Below, piece by piece: positions 8,212-16,777 of a stretch of 64,000 nt of DNA. This stretch comes from an uncultured Clostridia bacterium (GTDB lineage Bacteria; Bacillota; Clostridia; Oscillospirales; CAG-272), in contig CAMJPL010000008.1 in the NCBI GenBank assembly GCA_946407735.1, positions 27,128 to 91,127 on the forward strand, given 5' to 3'. Under the pieces are notes generated by a model that saw only the letters and a program-made list of their open reading frames with translations, searched no databases and had not been told where the DNA came from. Position 1 is the stretch's first letter. Each line of letters opens with the position of its first letter. A program made the translations under genes and the position numbers.

Positions 8212-9882
8212 CTACCTCTCGTTTATCTCCTGCGCCGTAAGAAATGTCCTGTTCCCGATCGATGCCGTCGTATACAGCGCCTTCGCCGCGCCGTCTTCGG
8301 TCAGGATAAAGGGTCTTGTCCTTCTGTCAGCCGCCGAGACGGCCATATCGTCCGTCATAAGGGTGAGATCATACACCCTCGGATAAGGCGCCGGCTTCCA
8401 TTTTACGGCGTCGTCCGATACCAGCATGGCGCCGTGACCCGACCAGCCGCAGACCGATCCTCCGGCATCCTCGGCAATGATGCAGTACCTGCCGTCGAGA
8501 CGGCAGAGGAAAGGCGATCTCAGATCGGCTCCCGGCGCCGCGTCGTCGGTAAGGACAACATACTCGCCGCCCTGCCTCGGGCATCTCGCCACGGCGAGGC
8601 GGCCGTCGTCATGAAGGAAGGCGAGCATCACGGATCCGTCCCTGTCCTGCATCGGCGAAGGCGAATAACAGACGTCAAAGCCGAGATAAAGCGGCTCGTC
8701 CGGACGCATATACGGCCCCTCGGGGCGGCGTGACGACGCCGCGCCTATCTTCCTCATCCCGGGATCGGCGCACGAAACGCCGGTGTAAAACATTAGGAAA
8801 AGGTCGCCCTTGAGATCCTTTATCCGAAGGATCGACGGCTCAAAGGCCGCCTGACTGTCCCAGAATCCCCGCCTTCTCATAGAGACGAGCCTGTTCGTGT
8901 ATCTGAACGGTCCGAGCGGGCCGTCCGATACGGCGCAGATTATCTCCGAGCCGGTGATATATCCCTCCGCCCCGAGATGATCCCGCCATTCGGCGGCGAT
9001 AAGATGATACCTGTCGCGGCTTTTCACGACGGCTCCGCCCTGAACAAAGTAGCCGTCCCGCTCAAAGCATCCGGAGTGAGGGATGAGTCCCAGCCTGTGA
9101 TATATCGGCTCGTCCGTCACGCCGGAGAGTTCAAACTTATCCATCTGATCGTCGAGAGCCCTGCATTCCCGCGCCAGGATGGAATCGTATTCCAGCGCGT
9201 TTTTCTCAAGCTCTCTGTATATCTTTTTCGCCTGTCTCGTATAGAACGCCGGCTCGGATATCCCGGAGTTCCCGGCGTCGAGGGCGTGGTCGGTTATCGA
9301 AAGAGAATTTCTGCCCCTGAGATTGTTTATCTTCTCGGCCTCGGCGTACGCTCCGCAGCCGCAGAGCATCGCGGCGTCGAGTATGATCTGACATTCGAGA
9401 GACGGTCTGTCATAGCTTCCAGCGCCTCCCGCATCTGCTTTGCCTGTGGATAACTCTGTGGAAACTGTCGAAAACCCGGATGTGAATTTGCCGTTTTCTC
9501 CGCCTTCCGTATGGCCCCGGCGGATGTTAACATTATCCCGGGCCGATATTGCGCCGTTTTCCACAGCAAGGTGGATATCCGCCGTTTTCCCTTCATCCGC
9601 GCCGTTTGTCAGAACGCGCTCACCTGTGGAAAACTCTTCGAGCAGCCTGACGCAGTCGAGCGTCAGGGATATCCTTTCCTCCGTCCATTCGGCGCGTCCG
9701 AGCGTCTCACGGATGTAGCTGTCGCTTTTCGTCCTCGCGGCGGCGGCAGCGAAAACGGCGTCGGTATCGGCGCCGTCATAAAAGCCGCACAGTCTGAGGG
9801 CGTAGCCTATCAGACGCCGGGTATATTCCCCGCCGCCGGAATCGACGGCGCGGATGAGATCCTTATAAAGATTTATCGTCAT
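8212..9882 (-). CDS. Beta-propeller glycosidase (GH43-like) with helical N-terminus
   Basis: This 556-residue protein has two parts. Residues 1-85 and about 160-240 are helical and unrecognised. From about 250 a five-bladed propeller of the GH43/GH117-like type appears, with repeated blade motifs such as SDGPLGPF, FEPSILR, FLMFYTGV, SRRPEGPYM and VMLAFLHDDG. The substrate is probably a plant or host sugar but cannot be named. Residues 85-160 form a low-complexity linker (FSTG, AVENGA, FSTVSTELSTGK) whose codons spell several DnaA-box-like 9-mers (9445-9633). No signal peptide is seen, so it acts in the cytoplasm on imported sugars. It ends five bases before the antitoxin-like gene. Confidence 0.72.
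   Translation of the reverse strand: MTINLYKDLIRAVDSGGGEYTRRLIGYALRLCGFYDGADTDAVFAAAAARTKSDSYIRETLGRAEWTEERISLTLDCVRLLEEFSTGERVLTNGADEGKTADIHLAVENGAISARDNVNIRRGHTEGGENGKFTSGFSTVSTELSTGKADAGGAGSYDRPSLECQIILDAAMLCGCGAYAEAEKINNLRGRNSLSITDHALDAGNSGISEPAFYTRQAKKIYRELEKNALEYDSILARECRALDDQMDKFELSGVTDEPIYHRLGLIPHSGCFERDGYFVQGGAVVKSRDRYHLIAAEWRDHLGAEGYITGSEIICAVSDGPLGPFRYTNRLVSMRRRGFWDSQAAFEPSILRIKDLKGDLFLMFYTGVSCADPGMRKIGAASSRRPEGPYMRPDEPLYLGFDVCYSPSPMQDRDGSVMLAFLHDDGRLAVARCPRQGGEYVVLTDDAAPGADLRSPFLCRLDGRYCIIAEDAGGSVCGWSGHGAMLVSDDAVKWKPAPYPRVYDLTLMTDDMAVSAADRRTRPFILTEDGAAKALYTTASIGNRTFLTAQEINER
9445..9633. other. Cluster of DnaA-box-like 9-mers inside a CDS
   Basis: TGTGGATAA at 9445-9453 is an exact DnaA box on the minus strand. 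Close variants lie at 9457-9465 (TGTGGAAAC), 9466-9474 (TGTCGAAAA), 9557-9565 (TTTTCCACA) and 9625-9633 (TGTGGAAAA). All five fall within 190 bases, in the low-complexity linker of the glycosidase gene. Binding by DnaA is an inference. Confidence 0.55.
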
Positions 9883-9910
9883 TTCCGATTGACAGCAAGC
9901 TGAGTCCCGG

Positions 9911-12160
9911 TCACGCCAGCACGATCTGCTCGGCGGTCGGGTCCACGGTCTTAAGAGCCTCGATCTCCCTCATATGCGGAGTGAAGATCACTATCTGGAC
10001 TCCGGCTGAGGCGATGCCGTAAAGCAGTCTCATCATGGCCGCGAGACGTTCGTCGTCCATCCGGCAGAAGGCCTCGTCGACGATGATTGGCGGATCGCTC
10101 TGCGGTGCGGTGAGCCGCAGGAGAGCCAGCCTCAGGCAGATATACGCCGCGTCCCTCATGCCGGACGACATATACGCCTCGGAAAGGGTGGTATCGCCTC
10201 TGCGCCACGACATCATTAGCTCCGGAGAAACGCCGATATCCTCCACCTGACCCGACGTGGCCTCATTTATCAGCTTCCCGGCGGTCTCGGCGAGGCTCGG
10301 CGCTATGCGGGACCTGAGCTCGGACGAAGCCCTGTCGAGGGTCTCGTAAGCCAGCACAAGCGCGTCGTGCTTTTCCTCGAGCTCCTTTATCTCGCTCTTC
10401 AGAACGCCGCATTCCTCCGCTATCGGGGCGGCGTCGGCCGTCGTTGCCATGGCGGCGGCAAGATCCTTCTCAAGCTGGTGCTTCCTGTCTTCGAGCGACT
10501 GGGCCGCCTTGACGGCGAAATCGAGCTCGCCGCTCATTCTGGCGGCGTCGGCGTTCTGCGGGTCGATCCCGGCGGCCTCTAGTTTTGCGCGTATGGCGGC
10601 GGGATCGGCGTACCCGGAAGCCAGCATCTGCTTGTATTTTGCCTTGTACGTCTCGAGACGGCTCTCTCTCTGCTCGATCGCGGCGCGCAGCTCCTCTATC
10701 TCGTCTATCGCGGCGTCAAGATCGGCTCTCCCCCACATCGAAAGAAGCTCGTTTATCTCGTCGTCCTTCTTGTTAAGACGCGTCATGACGTCCTCGAAGC
10801 GGCGCTGATTCTCGTCCGCCGTCTCGGTGACCGCCCTTATCGCCGCCGTCTCCTTTTCGGCCTCCTCGAGCTTCAGCGACAGCGTGTTCATGTCCTCCGC
10901 GTCCCACTCGGCGAGATATGAGGAAACGTCGCCCCTCGCCCTTGCCCACAGAAACAGGCATATCAGCATCCCGGCGAGCAAAGCCACGTCGGCTATGAGA
11001 AGCGGAAGTATCATCGACTGGATGGTGAGCGCGAATATCACCGTCATAAAGATCGCCGCGAGGGTCAGAGCGCCGAATATGATCGCCGCCCGCTGAAGGA
11101 TCCCGGCCTTGTCATAGCGCCTTGACAGCTCGCTTACGACTGCCTGCCTTCCGCCGGCCTCGGCGCATCTGGCCGAAAGCTCGGAGGCCCTCTCCGACGC
11201 CTGCCTGTCCACGGCCGGAGTCCTCACGTCTATGCCGGACATCTTCTCCGACACGAGCATATCGCGCTCGCTTTTGAGCTGCTTGAGGCGGTCGAGATAT
11301 CTGCGGTTGGGCAGGAAGCCGTTGTACGTCCCTCTTTCGCGTAGCTCGTGAAGCTCGTTTTTCTTCGTCCGGACGAAGGCGCCGTATTTTTCGACCTCCT
11401 CCGAATATCTCAGGGTCTTGAGCTGCCCGATGGCCTCCACTCCAGATCTGAGCGTTTCGGCCTTGCCCTTCGCGGTCTCAAGGCGCTTTTCATTGTCGCG
11501 GATCATGCTCTCGGTCTCGAGGACCGCCTTCGCCCCCGCCTCGGCGGCGGAAAGCTCGCTTTCCTTCGCGGCGAGCGAGGATTTAAGATCGCTTATCTTC
11601 CCGCCGGCGCCGTTTTTATGCAGCAGCTCCACCCTTCTCTGATCGAGCTTTTTCAGCGCCGTCGGAGTCGAAACGCTCTCGTCGGCACCGAAGAGAAGGT
11701 TTTCGATGCTCTCCCCGGCTTTCGCGCCGTCGAAGGCTATGCCGTCGCTCTGCGATATGTATGCCGAACGGACGAATATATCCTGAGGGATGCCGAGAAG
11801 CTGCTCTCCCGGCGTTTTGTCGCGGGAGACGACGGCTCCCGTCGCGGCGGCTATGACCTGAGTCTTGTCGATGCCGGAAAGCAGGCACTCCCTCTCGATG
11901 CGGTATTTCTTCTCGGCTCCCGACTGATCAGGCGCCGTCACCGTGATATATCCGGCGACACCCTCGCCGCCCGAGACCGGCATATATCTGTCGCGCTCGG
12001 CCTTGTCGGCGAAGCCGTAGAGCATGAAGCGCAGAAAGGCCATGACGGTCGTCTTGCCGGAGCCGTTCGCGCCGTATATGATATTGACGCCTCCGGCAAG
12101 AGAGATCTCAAGATTGGAAATTCCCCCGAAGCGCCGGATATGTATCAGCTCTATTCGCAT
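9911..12160 (-). CDS. yhaN: YhaN-like AAA/SMC-type ATPase
   Basis: This 749-residue protein is built like a small Rad50. The N-terminal ATPase half has Walker A at YGANGSGKTTVMAFLRFMLYG (about 29-49, longest run ANGSGKTT). Two long coiled coils flank a hydrophobic hairpin of two membrane-type segments at about 355-405 (IIFGALTLAAIFM, LLIADVALLAGML). The C-terminal half has the signature SSGMRDAAYICLRLALL and Walker B IIVDEAFCRMD. Hydrophobic hairpins of this type are typical of YhaN. The family partners the nuclease YhaO, found here at 2254-3384 on the opposite strand. The ATG lacks a Shine-Dalgarno and follows a recurrent ATATACCGAT motif. Confidence 0.85.
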   Translation of the reverse strand: MRIELIHIRRFGGISNLEISLAGGVNIIYGANGSGKTTVMAFLRFMLYGFADKAERDRYMPVSGGEGVAGYITVTAPDQSGAEKKYRIERECLLSGIDKTQVIAAATGAVVSRDKTPGEQLLGIPQDIFVRSAYISQSDGIAFDGAKAGESIENLLFGADESVSTPTALKKLDQRRVELLHKNGAGGKISDLKSSLAAKESELSAAEAGAKAVLETESMIRDNEKRLETAKGKAETLRSGVEAIGQLKTLRYSEEVEKYGAFVRTKKNELHELRERGTYNGFLPNRRYLDRLKQLKSERDMLVSEKMSGIDVRTPAVDRQASERASELSARCAEAGGRQAVVSELSRRYDKAGILQRAAIIFGALTLAAIFMTVIFALTIQSMILPLLIADVALLAGMLICLFLWARARGDVSSYLAEWDAEDMNTLSLKLEEAEKETAAIRAVTETADENQRRFEDVMTRLNKKDDEINELLSMWGRADLDAAIDEIEELRAAIEQRESRLETYKAKYKQMLASGYADPAAIRAKLEAAGIDPQNADAARMSGELDFAVKAAQSLEDRKHQLEKDLAAAMATTADAAPIAEECGVLKSEIKELEEKHDALVLAYETLDRASSELRSRIAPSLAETAGKLINEATSGQVEDIGVSPELMMSWRRGDTTLSEAYMSSGMRDAAYICLRLALLRLTAPQSDPPIIVDEAFCRMDDERLAAMMRLLYGIASAGVQIVIFTPHMREIEALKTVDPTAEQIVLA

Positions 12161-12164
12161 AATT

Positions 12165-12175
12165 ATCGGTATATG
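12165..12175 (-). repeat. Recurrent junction motif, copy 1
   Basis: Minus-strand CATATACCGAT lies between the stop of the 2-hydroxyacid dehydrogenase gene and the yhaN start. Near-identical copies sit at 13924-13934 and 15050-15060. Confidence 0.5.
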
Positions 12176-12181
12176 TCACAT

Positions 12182-13186
12182 TCACATCGTTCTGCGGTAG
12201 CCCGTCGATCTGTCAACCGTATTCACGACGGGCTGACCCGAGACGTATCTCTCAAGCTCGGCGCAGAAGATGTCGATTATATTGTCGTATGTTTTTCTCA
12301 GATGGAAGAAGCCGGAGACGTGCGGCGTGATGACCGCCGTCGGGATCCTCCACAGACGGTGGGACGGAGGCAGCGGCTCCGGATCGGTTACGTCGAGCGC
12401 CGCTCCGGCGAGATGACCGCTTTCGAGCGCGGCGCAGAGATCGTCTGTCACGACCGCGTTCCCGCGCCCGACGTTGAGAAGGATCGAGCCCTCCTTCATG
12501 ATCGCTAATCTGTGTGAGTCGATAAGTCCGATCGTTTCCGGTGTATTCGGCAGGGCGAGAGCGACAACATCGGCCTGCGGCAGCAGCCTGTCGATGGCGT
12601 CCTGATGGTACAGCTCGTCAACGCAGTCGGGCATCGAGGCCCCGCTGCGCCTAACTCCGATGACCTTTGATCCCATCAGCTTCATAAGACGGGCGTAGCG
12701 GCTTCCGATATCGCCGAGACCTATCACGAGAACGGTAAGATCCTCGGGCGAGCGGACGAATCCGTGATCCGACCATTCTCCCTTTGCCATATCGTCGCGG
12801 TAAAGCTCGAGCTTTTTGATCAGCTCCAGCGTGCAGGCGAGCATATGCTCGGATATGGCCTGACCGAAGGCTCCCGTCGAGCAGGAAAGCAGGACATCAT
12901 CGGGCAGAGCGCCTTTTTTGCAGTATCTGTCTGCACCGGCCATCGAAAGATGCACCCATCTCAGCTCCGGCATTTCCGGCACAAGCTCTAAGGGCAGTAC
13001 GCCGAAGGCGACGGAGGCTCTTCTGATCGCGTCCGTATTTCCGTCAACGTCCGGCTTTTCGCGCGTCATTATCGGCGCAGACTCCGGGTAGAGGCAGACG
13101 AATTCGAGATCTGGCGATATGGCGCGGATCCTCGCTCTGTTTTCCGGCTCGACCGGAATGAAGGAAACTATCGTATTTGAGCTCAT
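12182..13186 (-). CDS. D-2-hydroxyacid dehydrogenase family protein
   Basis: This NAD-dependent oxidoreductase of 334 residues has the Rossmann motif VIGLGDIGSRYA, and the catalytic Arg (LNVGRGNAVV), Glu (DVTDPEPLP) and His (ITPHVSG) of the family are all present. The enzymes reduce 2-keto acids to D-2-hydroxyacids; the substrate here cannot be told. The N-terminal half is divergent but keeps LRWVHLSMAGADR. The ATG at 13186, eight bases after the HAD gene's stop, is preferred over an upstream in-frame codon that lies inside that gene. No Shine-Dalgarno is obvious. Confidence 0.85.
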   Translation of the reverse strand: MSSNTIVSFIPVEPENRARIRAISPDLEFVCLYPESAPIMTREKPDVDGNTDAIRRASVAFGVLPLELVPEMPELRWVHLSMAGADRYCKKGALPDDVLLSCSTGAFGQAISEHMLACTLELIKKLELYRDDMAKGEWSDHGFVRSPEDLTVLVIGLGDIGSRYARLMKLMGSKVIGVRRSGASMPDCVDELYHQDAIDRLLPQADVVALALPNTPETIGLIDSHRLAIMKEGSILLNVGRGNAVVTDDLCAALESGHLAGAALDVTDPEPLPPSHRLWRIPTAVITPHVSGFFHLRKTYDNIIDIFCAELERYVSGQPVVNTVDRSTGYRRTM

Positions 13187-13193
13187 AGTATTA

Positions 13194-13919
13194 TCATACG
13201 GAAAACAGGTCGAATATCCCGTCATAGCTGACGGCGGTGTAATCGGGTATCGCCGGAGGATCGTCCGGCAGTCCTTTGCGGTACAGATCGAACCAGACTG
13301 TATCGACTCCGGCGTTTTTTCCTCCCTTTATATCAGAGGAAAGCGAGTCGCCGACGACGACGGCCGCCGGTCTTTCAAATCCGTCTATCGACGCGAATAC
13401 GCTGTCGAAATACCGCCTGTCCGGCTTCGGAAAGCCTATCGCCTCGGATATGAACATGCCGTCGACATAGTTTTTCACCTCGCTGTCGGAAAGCCGCTTT
13501 TTCTGCGTCTTTTCCACGCCGTTGGTGATTATGTATATGCCGCCGCTGCCAGACTCCCTTATCCTTTCGTCGGCGGTTTCTCTCAGGTGTCTGAGAAAAT
13601 CGACGGCTCCGGGCAGAGGAAGGGCGCATTCGGAGAGAAAGGGCATATAGACCGAATTCAGGCGCGCGGCGTCGGCGTAGATCCCGTACCTTTCAAGCGT
13701 GCGGCGGTGACGCTCGATCACAAGCGCGTCCTTCGATATGTTTCCCTTTTCGAGCTCCTTCCAGAGCGATGCGTTTATATTGTGATAGGAGGCGTACATC
13801 CCGTCGTCCGAGGGAAGGCCGCAGGAGCGCATGGCTTTGAACCACGCCTGTCTCTCGGCGGCGTCGAAATCGAATATGGTATTGTCGGCGTCAAGAAGGA
13901 AGAATCGGTATTTCGGCAT
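13194..13919 (-). CDS. yjjG: HAD-family hydrolase, YjjG type
   Basis: This 241-residue haloacid-dehalogenase phosphatase has motif I DADNTIFDFD near the N-terminus, motif II with IITNG, a lysine in GFPKPD, and motif IV VVGDSLSSDIKGGKNAG. The pattern DADNT and the later VWF motif match YjjG/YfnB, which dephosphorylate pyrimidine nucleotides, including damaged ones. It follows the URO-D gene by 15 bases, a spacer that contains the ATATACCGAT motif, and lacks a Shine-Dalgarno. Confidence 0.85.
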   Translation of the reverse strand: MPKYRFFLLDADNTIFDFDAAERQAWFKAMRSCGLPSDDGMYASYHNINASLWKELEKGNISKDALVIERHRRTLERYGIYADAARLNSVYMPFLSECALPLPGAVDFLRHLRETADERIRESGSGGIYIITNGVEKTQKKRLSDSEVKNYVDGMFISEAIGFPKPDRRYFDSVFASIDGFERPAAVVVGDSLSSDIKGGKNAGVDTVWFDLYRKGLPDDPPAIPDYTAVSYDGIFDLFSV

Positions 13920-13923
13920 GGCT

Positions 13924-13934
13924 ATCGGTATATA
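13924..13934 (-). repeat. Recurrent junction motif, copy 2
   Basis: Minus-strand TATATACCGAT fills most of the 15-base gap between the URO-D gene stop and the yjjG start. Confidence 0.5.
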
Positions 13935-14993
13935 TCAGTATTTTCCGACGCGCTTGACGGTCTCGGCGATGGCTTTGAAATTCTCAAGGCTGACGGCGTT
14001 CGGGATCGAGTGATCGGAGCTGAATATATATCCGCCGTTCTGTTTCAGGATCGGCACGACGCGCTCGATCTCGCTTACGATGGCGTCCTTGTCGGACCAC
14101 AGGACGGCGTTGATGCCGCCGTGAAGCACCAGACGGTCGCCGTATTCGCCCTTGATCTTTACCGGATCGACTCCGGCCTTGACCTCGAGCGGATTGAGAG
14201 CGTCGACGCCGGTATCGACTATGTCGGGGAGAAGGGTCATGATGTCACCGCAGCTGTGCATGCGGGCGTAGGCCCCGCGCTCGTGCGCCCAGTCTACCGC
14301 CGCCTTGTGATATGGCTTGAGCAGCTCGCGGTACATCTTAGGCGAGAAGAAGGTAGTCCCCTTATAGCCCATGTCGTCCGGCCAGTTGATCTCGTCGAAA
14401 TGATATCCGGCATCCCAGATCATGCCGAAAAGATCCATGCACTGCCTGAGATAGGTAGCGAATATATCCTGCACCCAGTCCGGGTCCTCGAGCAGGGCGA
14501 TCAGGATGGTCTCGGTCCCGGCCATCCAGCTGTGCGTGACGTCGAAGCCGAACCAGAACCCGGCTGTGATCCACTCCCCGTTTGCACGCCATTTGTCATA
14601 GTTCGCCTTAAGATAATCCCAGTTGATGCGGTCAGGATCGGGAGTCATGCGGGCCTTTGCCTCTTCCCAGGCCTCGGGGGTGTTCACCTTGTAGTCGATG
14701 AACTGAGGGGTCGAGTCCTCCTGCTTGAAGTTCTTCATCGTGACTCCCCAGTTGGAGCGGACTATCTGATATTCGGGAGTGTCCTCGAGTACCTTGTACT
14801 CGTACCTCGGGGTGATATCGACGCCGATGCCCACCATGCGGTCGACATCGAAATATTCGGTCCAATCGACGCCCTCAGGCATACCCTCTCTCCTCCAGCG
14901 GCGGATCGTCCCCGCCCAGGGAGAATCGATTATCGGCACGCGGTCGGCTTCCTTATGCTCATACATCCGCTTGAATCTCTCATGTCGAGTCAT
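13935..14993 (-). CDS. Uroporphyrinogen decarboxylase (URO-D) family protein
   Basis: This 352-residue TIM-barrel protein is of the URO-D superfamily. Landmarks are TRHERFKRMYEHKEADRVPI at the start, the central HEMSCGD-like sequence seen as YARMHSCGDIM, and FSSDHSIPNAVSLENF near the end. Heme genes are absent around it. Relatives of this subgroup are often methyltransferases of corrinoid proteins or of unknown function beside sugar genes in gut Firmicutes, so a role in heme synthesis is unlikely. Two ATGs compete; AAGG lies seven bases before the one at 14993, so that is chosen over 14999. Confidence 0.8.
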   Translation of the reverse strand: MTRHERFKRMYEHKEADRVPIIDSPWAGTIRRWRREGMPEGVDWTEYFDVDRMVGIGVDITPRYEYKVLEDTPEYQIVRSNWGVTMKNFKQEDSTPQFIDYKVNTPEAWEEAKARMTPDPDRINWDYLKANYDKWRANGEWITAGFWFGFDVTHSWMAGTETILIALLEDPDWVQDIFATYLRQCMDLFGMIWDAGYHFDEINWPDDMGYKGTTFFSPKMYRELLKPYHKAAVDWAHERGAYARMHSCGDIMTLLPDIVDTGVDALNPLEVKAGVDPVKIKGEYGDRLVLHGGINAVLWSDKDAIVSEIERVVPILKQNGGYIFSSDHSIPNAVSLENFKAIAETVKRVGKY

Positions 14994-15049
14994 ATTCATG
15001 CCTTAACTTTCCGGGATATTGATCCCATTCGGGTAAAAACATTCGTCTG

Positions 15050-15060
15050 ATCGGTATATA
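15050..15060 (-). repeat. Recurrent junction motif, copy 3
   Basis: Minus-strand TATATACCGAT lies shortly after the mltG stop codon, about 50 bases before the URO-D gene start, so it is not a ribosome site here. Confidence 0.5.
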
Positions 15061-15069
15061 TGCCTTATA

Positions 15070-16707
15070 TCAGTTCTCATACTGTTTTCTCACCGCCTCG
15101 ATGTTCTTTTCGTGCTCGGCGGCGGTGACGGCGAAGAGCGAATATCCGCTTCTTTCGGCTACGAAGTAGTAGTAGTTGGTCCACGCCGGATAGAGAGCCG
15201 CGTCGATCGCGTTGAGCGTCGGGTTGCAGATCGGTCCGGGCGGCAGTCCCTTGTACATATATGTGTTGTAGGGATCGTCTATAAGCGTGTCGTCGTGCGT
15301 CAGCGTCGATTTATGCTCGGGAAGGATGTACTGTATGGTGGCGTCCGACTGCAGATATCCCTGCGTCTCGTAATCGGGATGATCGAGACGGTTGTGGAAC
15401 ACCGAGCTTATCGTCGTGTACTCAGGCACGAACTTCGCCTCGCTCTCGATCATCGAAGCGAGGATGAGCACCTCGTCGAGCGAGCGGCCGATAGATTTCG
15501 CCGCCTCGTTGTAGCGCTCGTCGACCTTTATCTCGAAGTTGTCGAGGAATTTGCAGATGACCGTGTATTCAGAGCTGTCCTTATAGAAGTTGTAGGTGTC
15601 GGGGTACAGATATCCCTCGAGCCGGTACTTCCTGTTCGGGTTAATGCCGTTTCCCTCGAGCGTCTTGAGGAACCAGTAATCGGAGAAATCCCCGTTCTGT
15701 ATCGTGTCGATGAAGCCCTGGCGGCTCCCGACCCCGGCGTCGACGCATATCTTGATCATGTCCTCGACGGTCATGCCCTCGGGGAAGGTCAGCGTGACCT
15801 CCTCGCGCTGGAAGGTCACTATGTTCCTGAAGGTGTCGATGAGCTGATCGTAATTCTGGCTCGGCTGAACAACGTATTCGCCGGGCACGAAATCATACTC
15901 GTCCTTGTGTCGTATATGGGAATACAGCTTGAACAGCGCCGGGTATCTTATCACCTGACGGTCGCCGAGTATCTCGGCGATGTCTTCGACCGTCGAATAC
16001 TCCGGTATCGTGACGGCGATATCGTCGTCCGGCTTCACGAAGGCGAAGATGTCGTTTCCCCATGAAATGGCGTAGTAGGAGAGGAACGACACGGTCACCA
16101 GCAGGAAGACGATGTAGATTATCGCCTTCATCGCGCTGCTCATCACCGAAGAGCGGACGTCGGTATCGGCGGTATAGTCCCTGCCGTAGCCCGACGAGCT
16201 CCTGTGCGGAGCCGAACCGGTGCTGGATACCCTGTCCGGCCTTGCCGAGCCTGCCGGCATGCCGGTGCTCGTGACCCTGCCGCGCTCATGATACGCCGCC
16301 GGGACCCCGGTGCTGGTGACTCTGCCCCTCAGATTATCGGGCACGGACTGACCGGACGAGCTTCTTCCCGATGCCGCGCGGGACTGCCGGCCGTCCTGCG
16401 GGACGCCGCGCGACATCGCCCTGCTCCGCGCCGATTCAACGGCGCTGCGGGCGATATCCTGACGCTTTTTCGCCTGTACGCGCTCGATATGTGTGCTGGT
16501 GGAGTAATGATACTGCCGCGGAGGCACCGCGGGGCCCGTGGTGGTCACGCGACCGGAAGCCCGCTCGGCGGGGCCGGACGAATCGACCCTCGCGGCGGCG
16601 CGGGGCTGCTGGACCGCCTGACGCGGCTGACGCGAGGCCTGCGTCCTGCGGCTCTCGTCCGGGAGCCGGTACGCCTTCCTCTCGCTTGGATTCTGATCTT
16701 TATTCAT
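15070..16707 (-). CDS. mltG: Endolytic murein transglycosylase MltG
   Basis: This 545-residue inner-membrane protein has a basic, disordered cytoplasmic region (1-190), one membrane helix (about 194-215) and an extracellular YceG/MltG domain. The catalytic Glu lies in LASMIESEAKFVPE, and the C-terminal signature includes YKGLPPGPICNP. MltG cuts nascent glycan strands and so sets peptidoglycan length. The cytoplasmic region holds four near-copies of a heptad, GRVTTTG (52), GRVTSTG (128, 143) and DRVSSTG (158), rich in Ser/Thr. These could be phosphorylation or partner-binding sites. No Shine-Dalgarno precedes the start. Confidence 0.92.
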   Translation of the reverse strand: MNKDQNPSERKAYRLPDESRRTQASRQPRQAVQQPRAAARVDSSGPAERASGRVTTTGPAVPPRQYHYSTSTHIERVQAKKRQDIARSAVESARSRAMSRGVPQDGRQSRAASGRSSSGQSVPDNLRGRVTSTGVPAAYHERGRVTSTGMPAGSARPDRVSSTGSAPHRSSSGYGRDYTADTDVRSSVMSSAMKAIIYIVFLLVTVSFLSYYAISWGNDIFAFVKPDDDIAVTIPEYSTVEDIAEILGDRQVIRYPALFKLYSHIRHKDEYDFVPGEYVVQPSQNYDQLIDTFRNIVTFQREEVTLTFPEGMTVEDMIKICVDAGVGSRQGFIDTIQNGDFSDYWFLKTLEGNGINPNRKYRLEGYLYPDTYNFYKDSSEYTVICKFLDNFEIKVDERYNEAAKSIGRSLDEVLILASMIESEAKFVPEYTTISSVFHNRLDHPDYETQGYLQSDATIQYILPEHKSTLTHDDTLIDDPYNTYMYKGLPPGPICNPTLNAIDAALYPAWTNYYYFVAERSGYSLFAVTAAEHEKNIEAVRKQYEN

Positions 16708-16777
16708 TATAAAGAGTTTCTGACAATAACGGAAAATGATACAATGTCCTGCGGCGCCCTGATACGCGCTGCCGTGT

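Noticed and set aside
13935..14999. Heme biosynthesis uroporphyrinogen decarboxylase (hemE)
   Set aside because: Sequence is of the divergent URO-D-like group and no heme genes are near.
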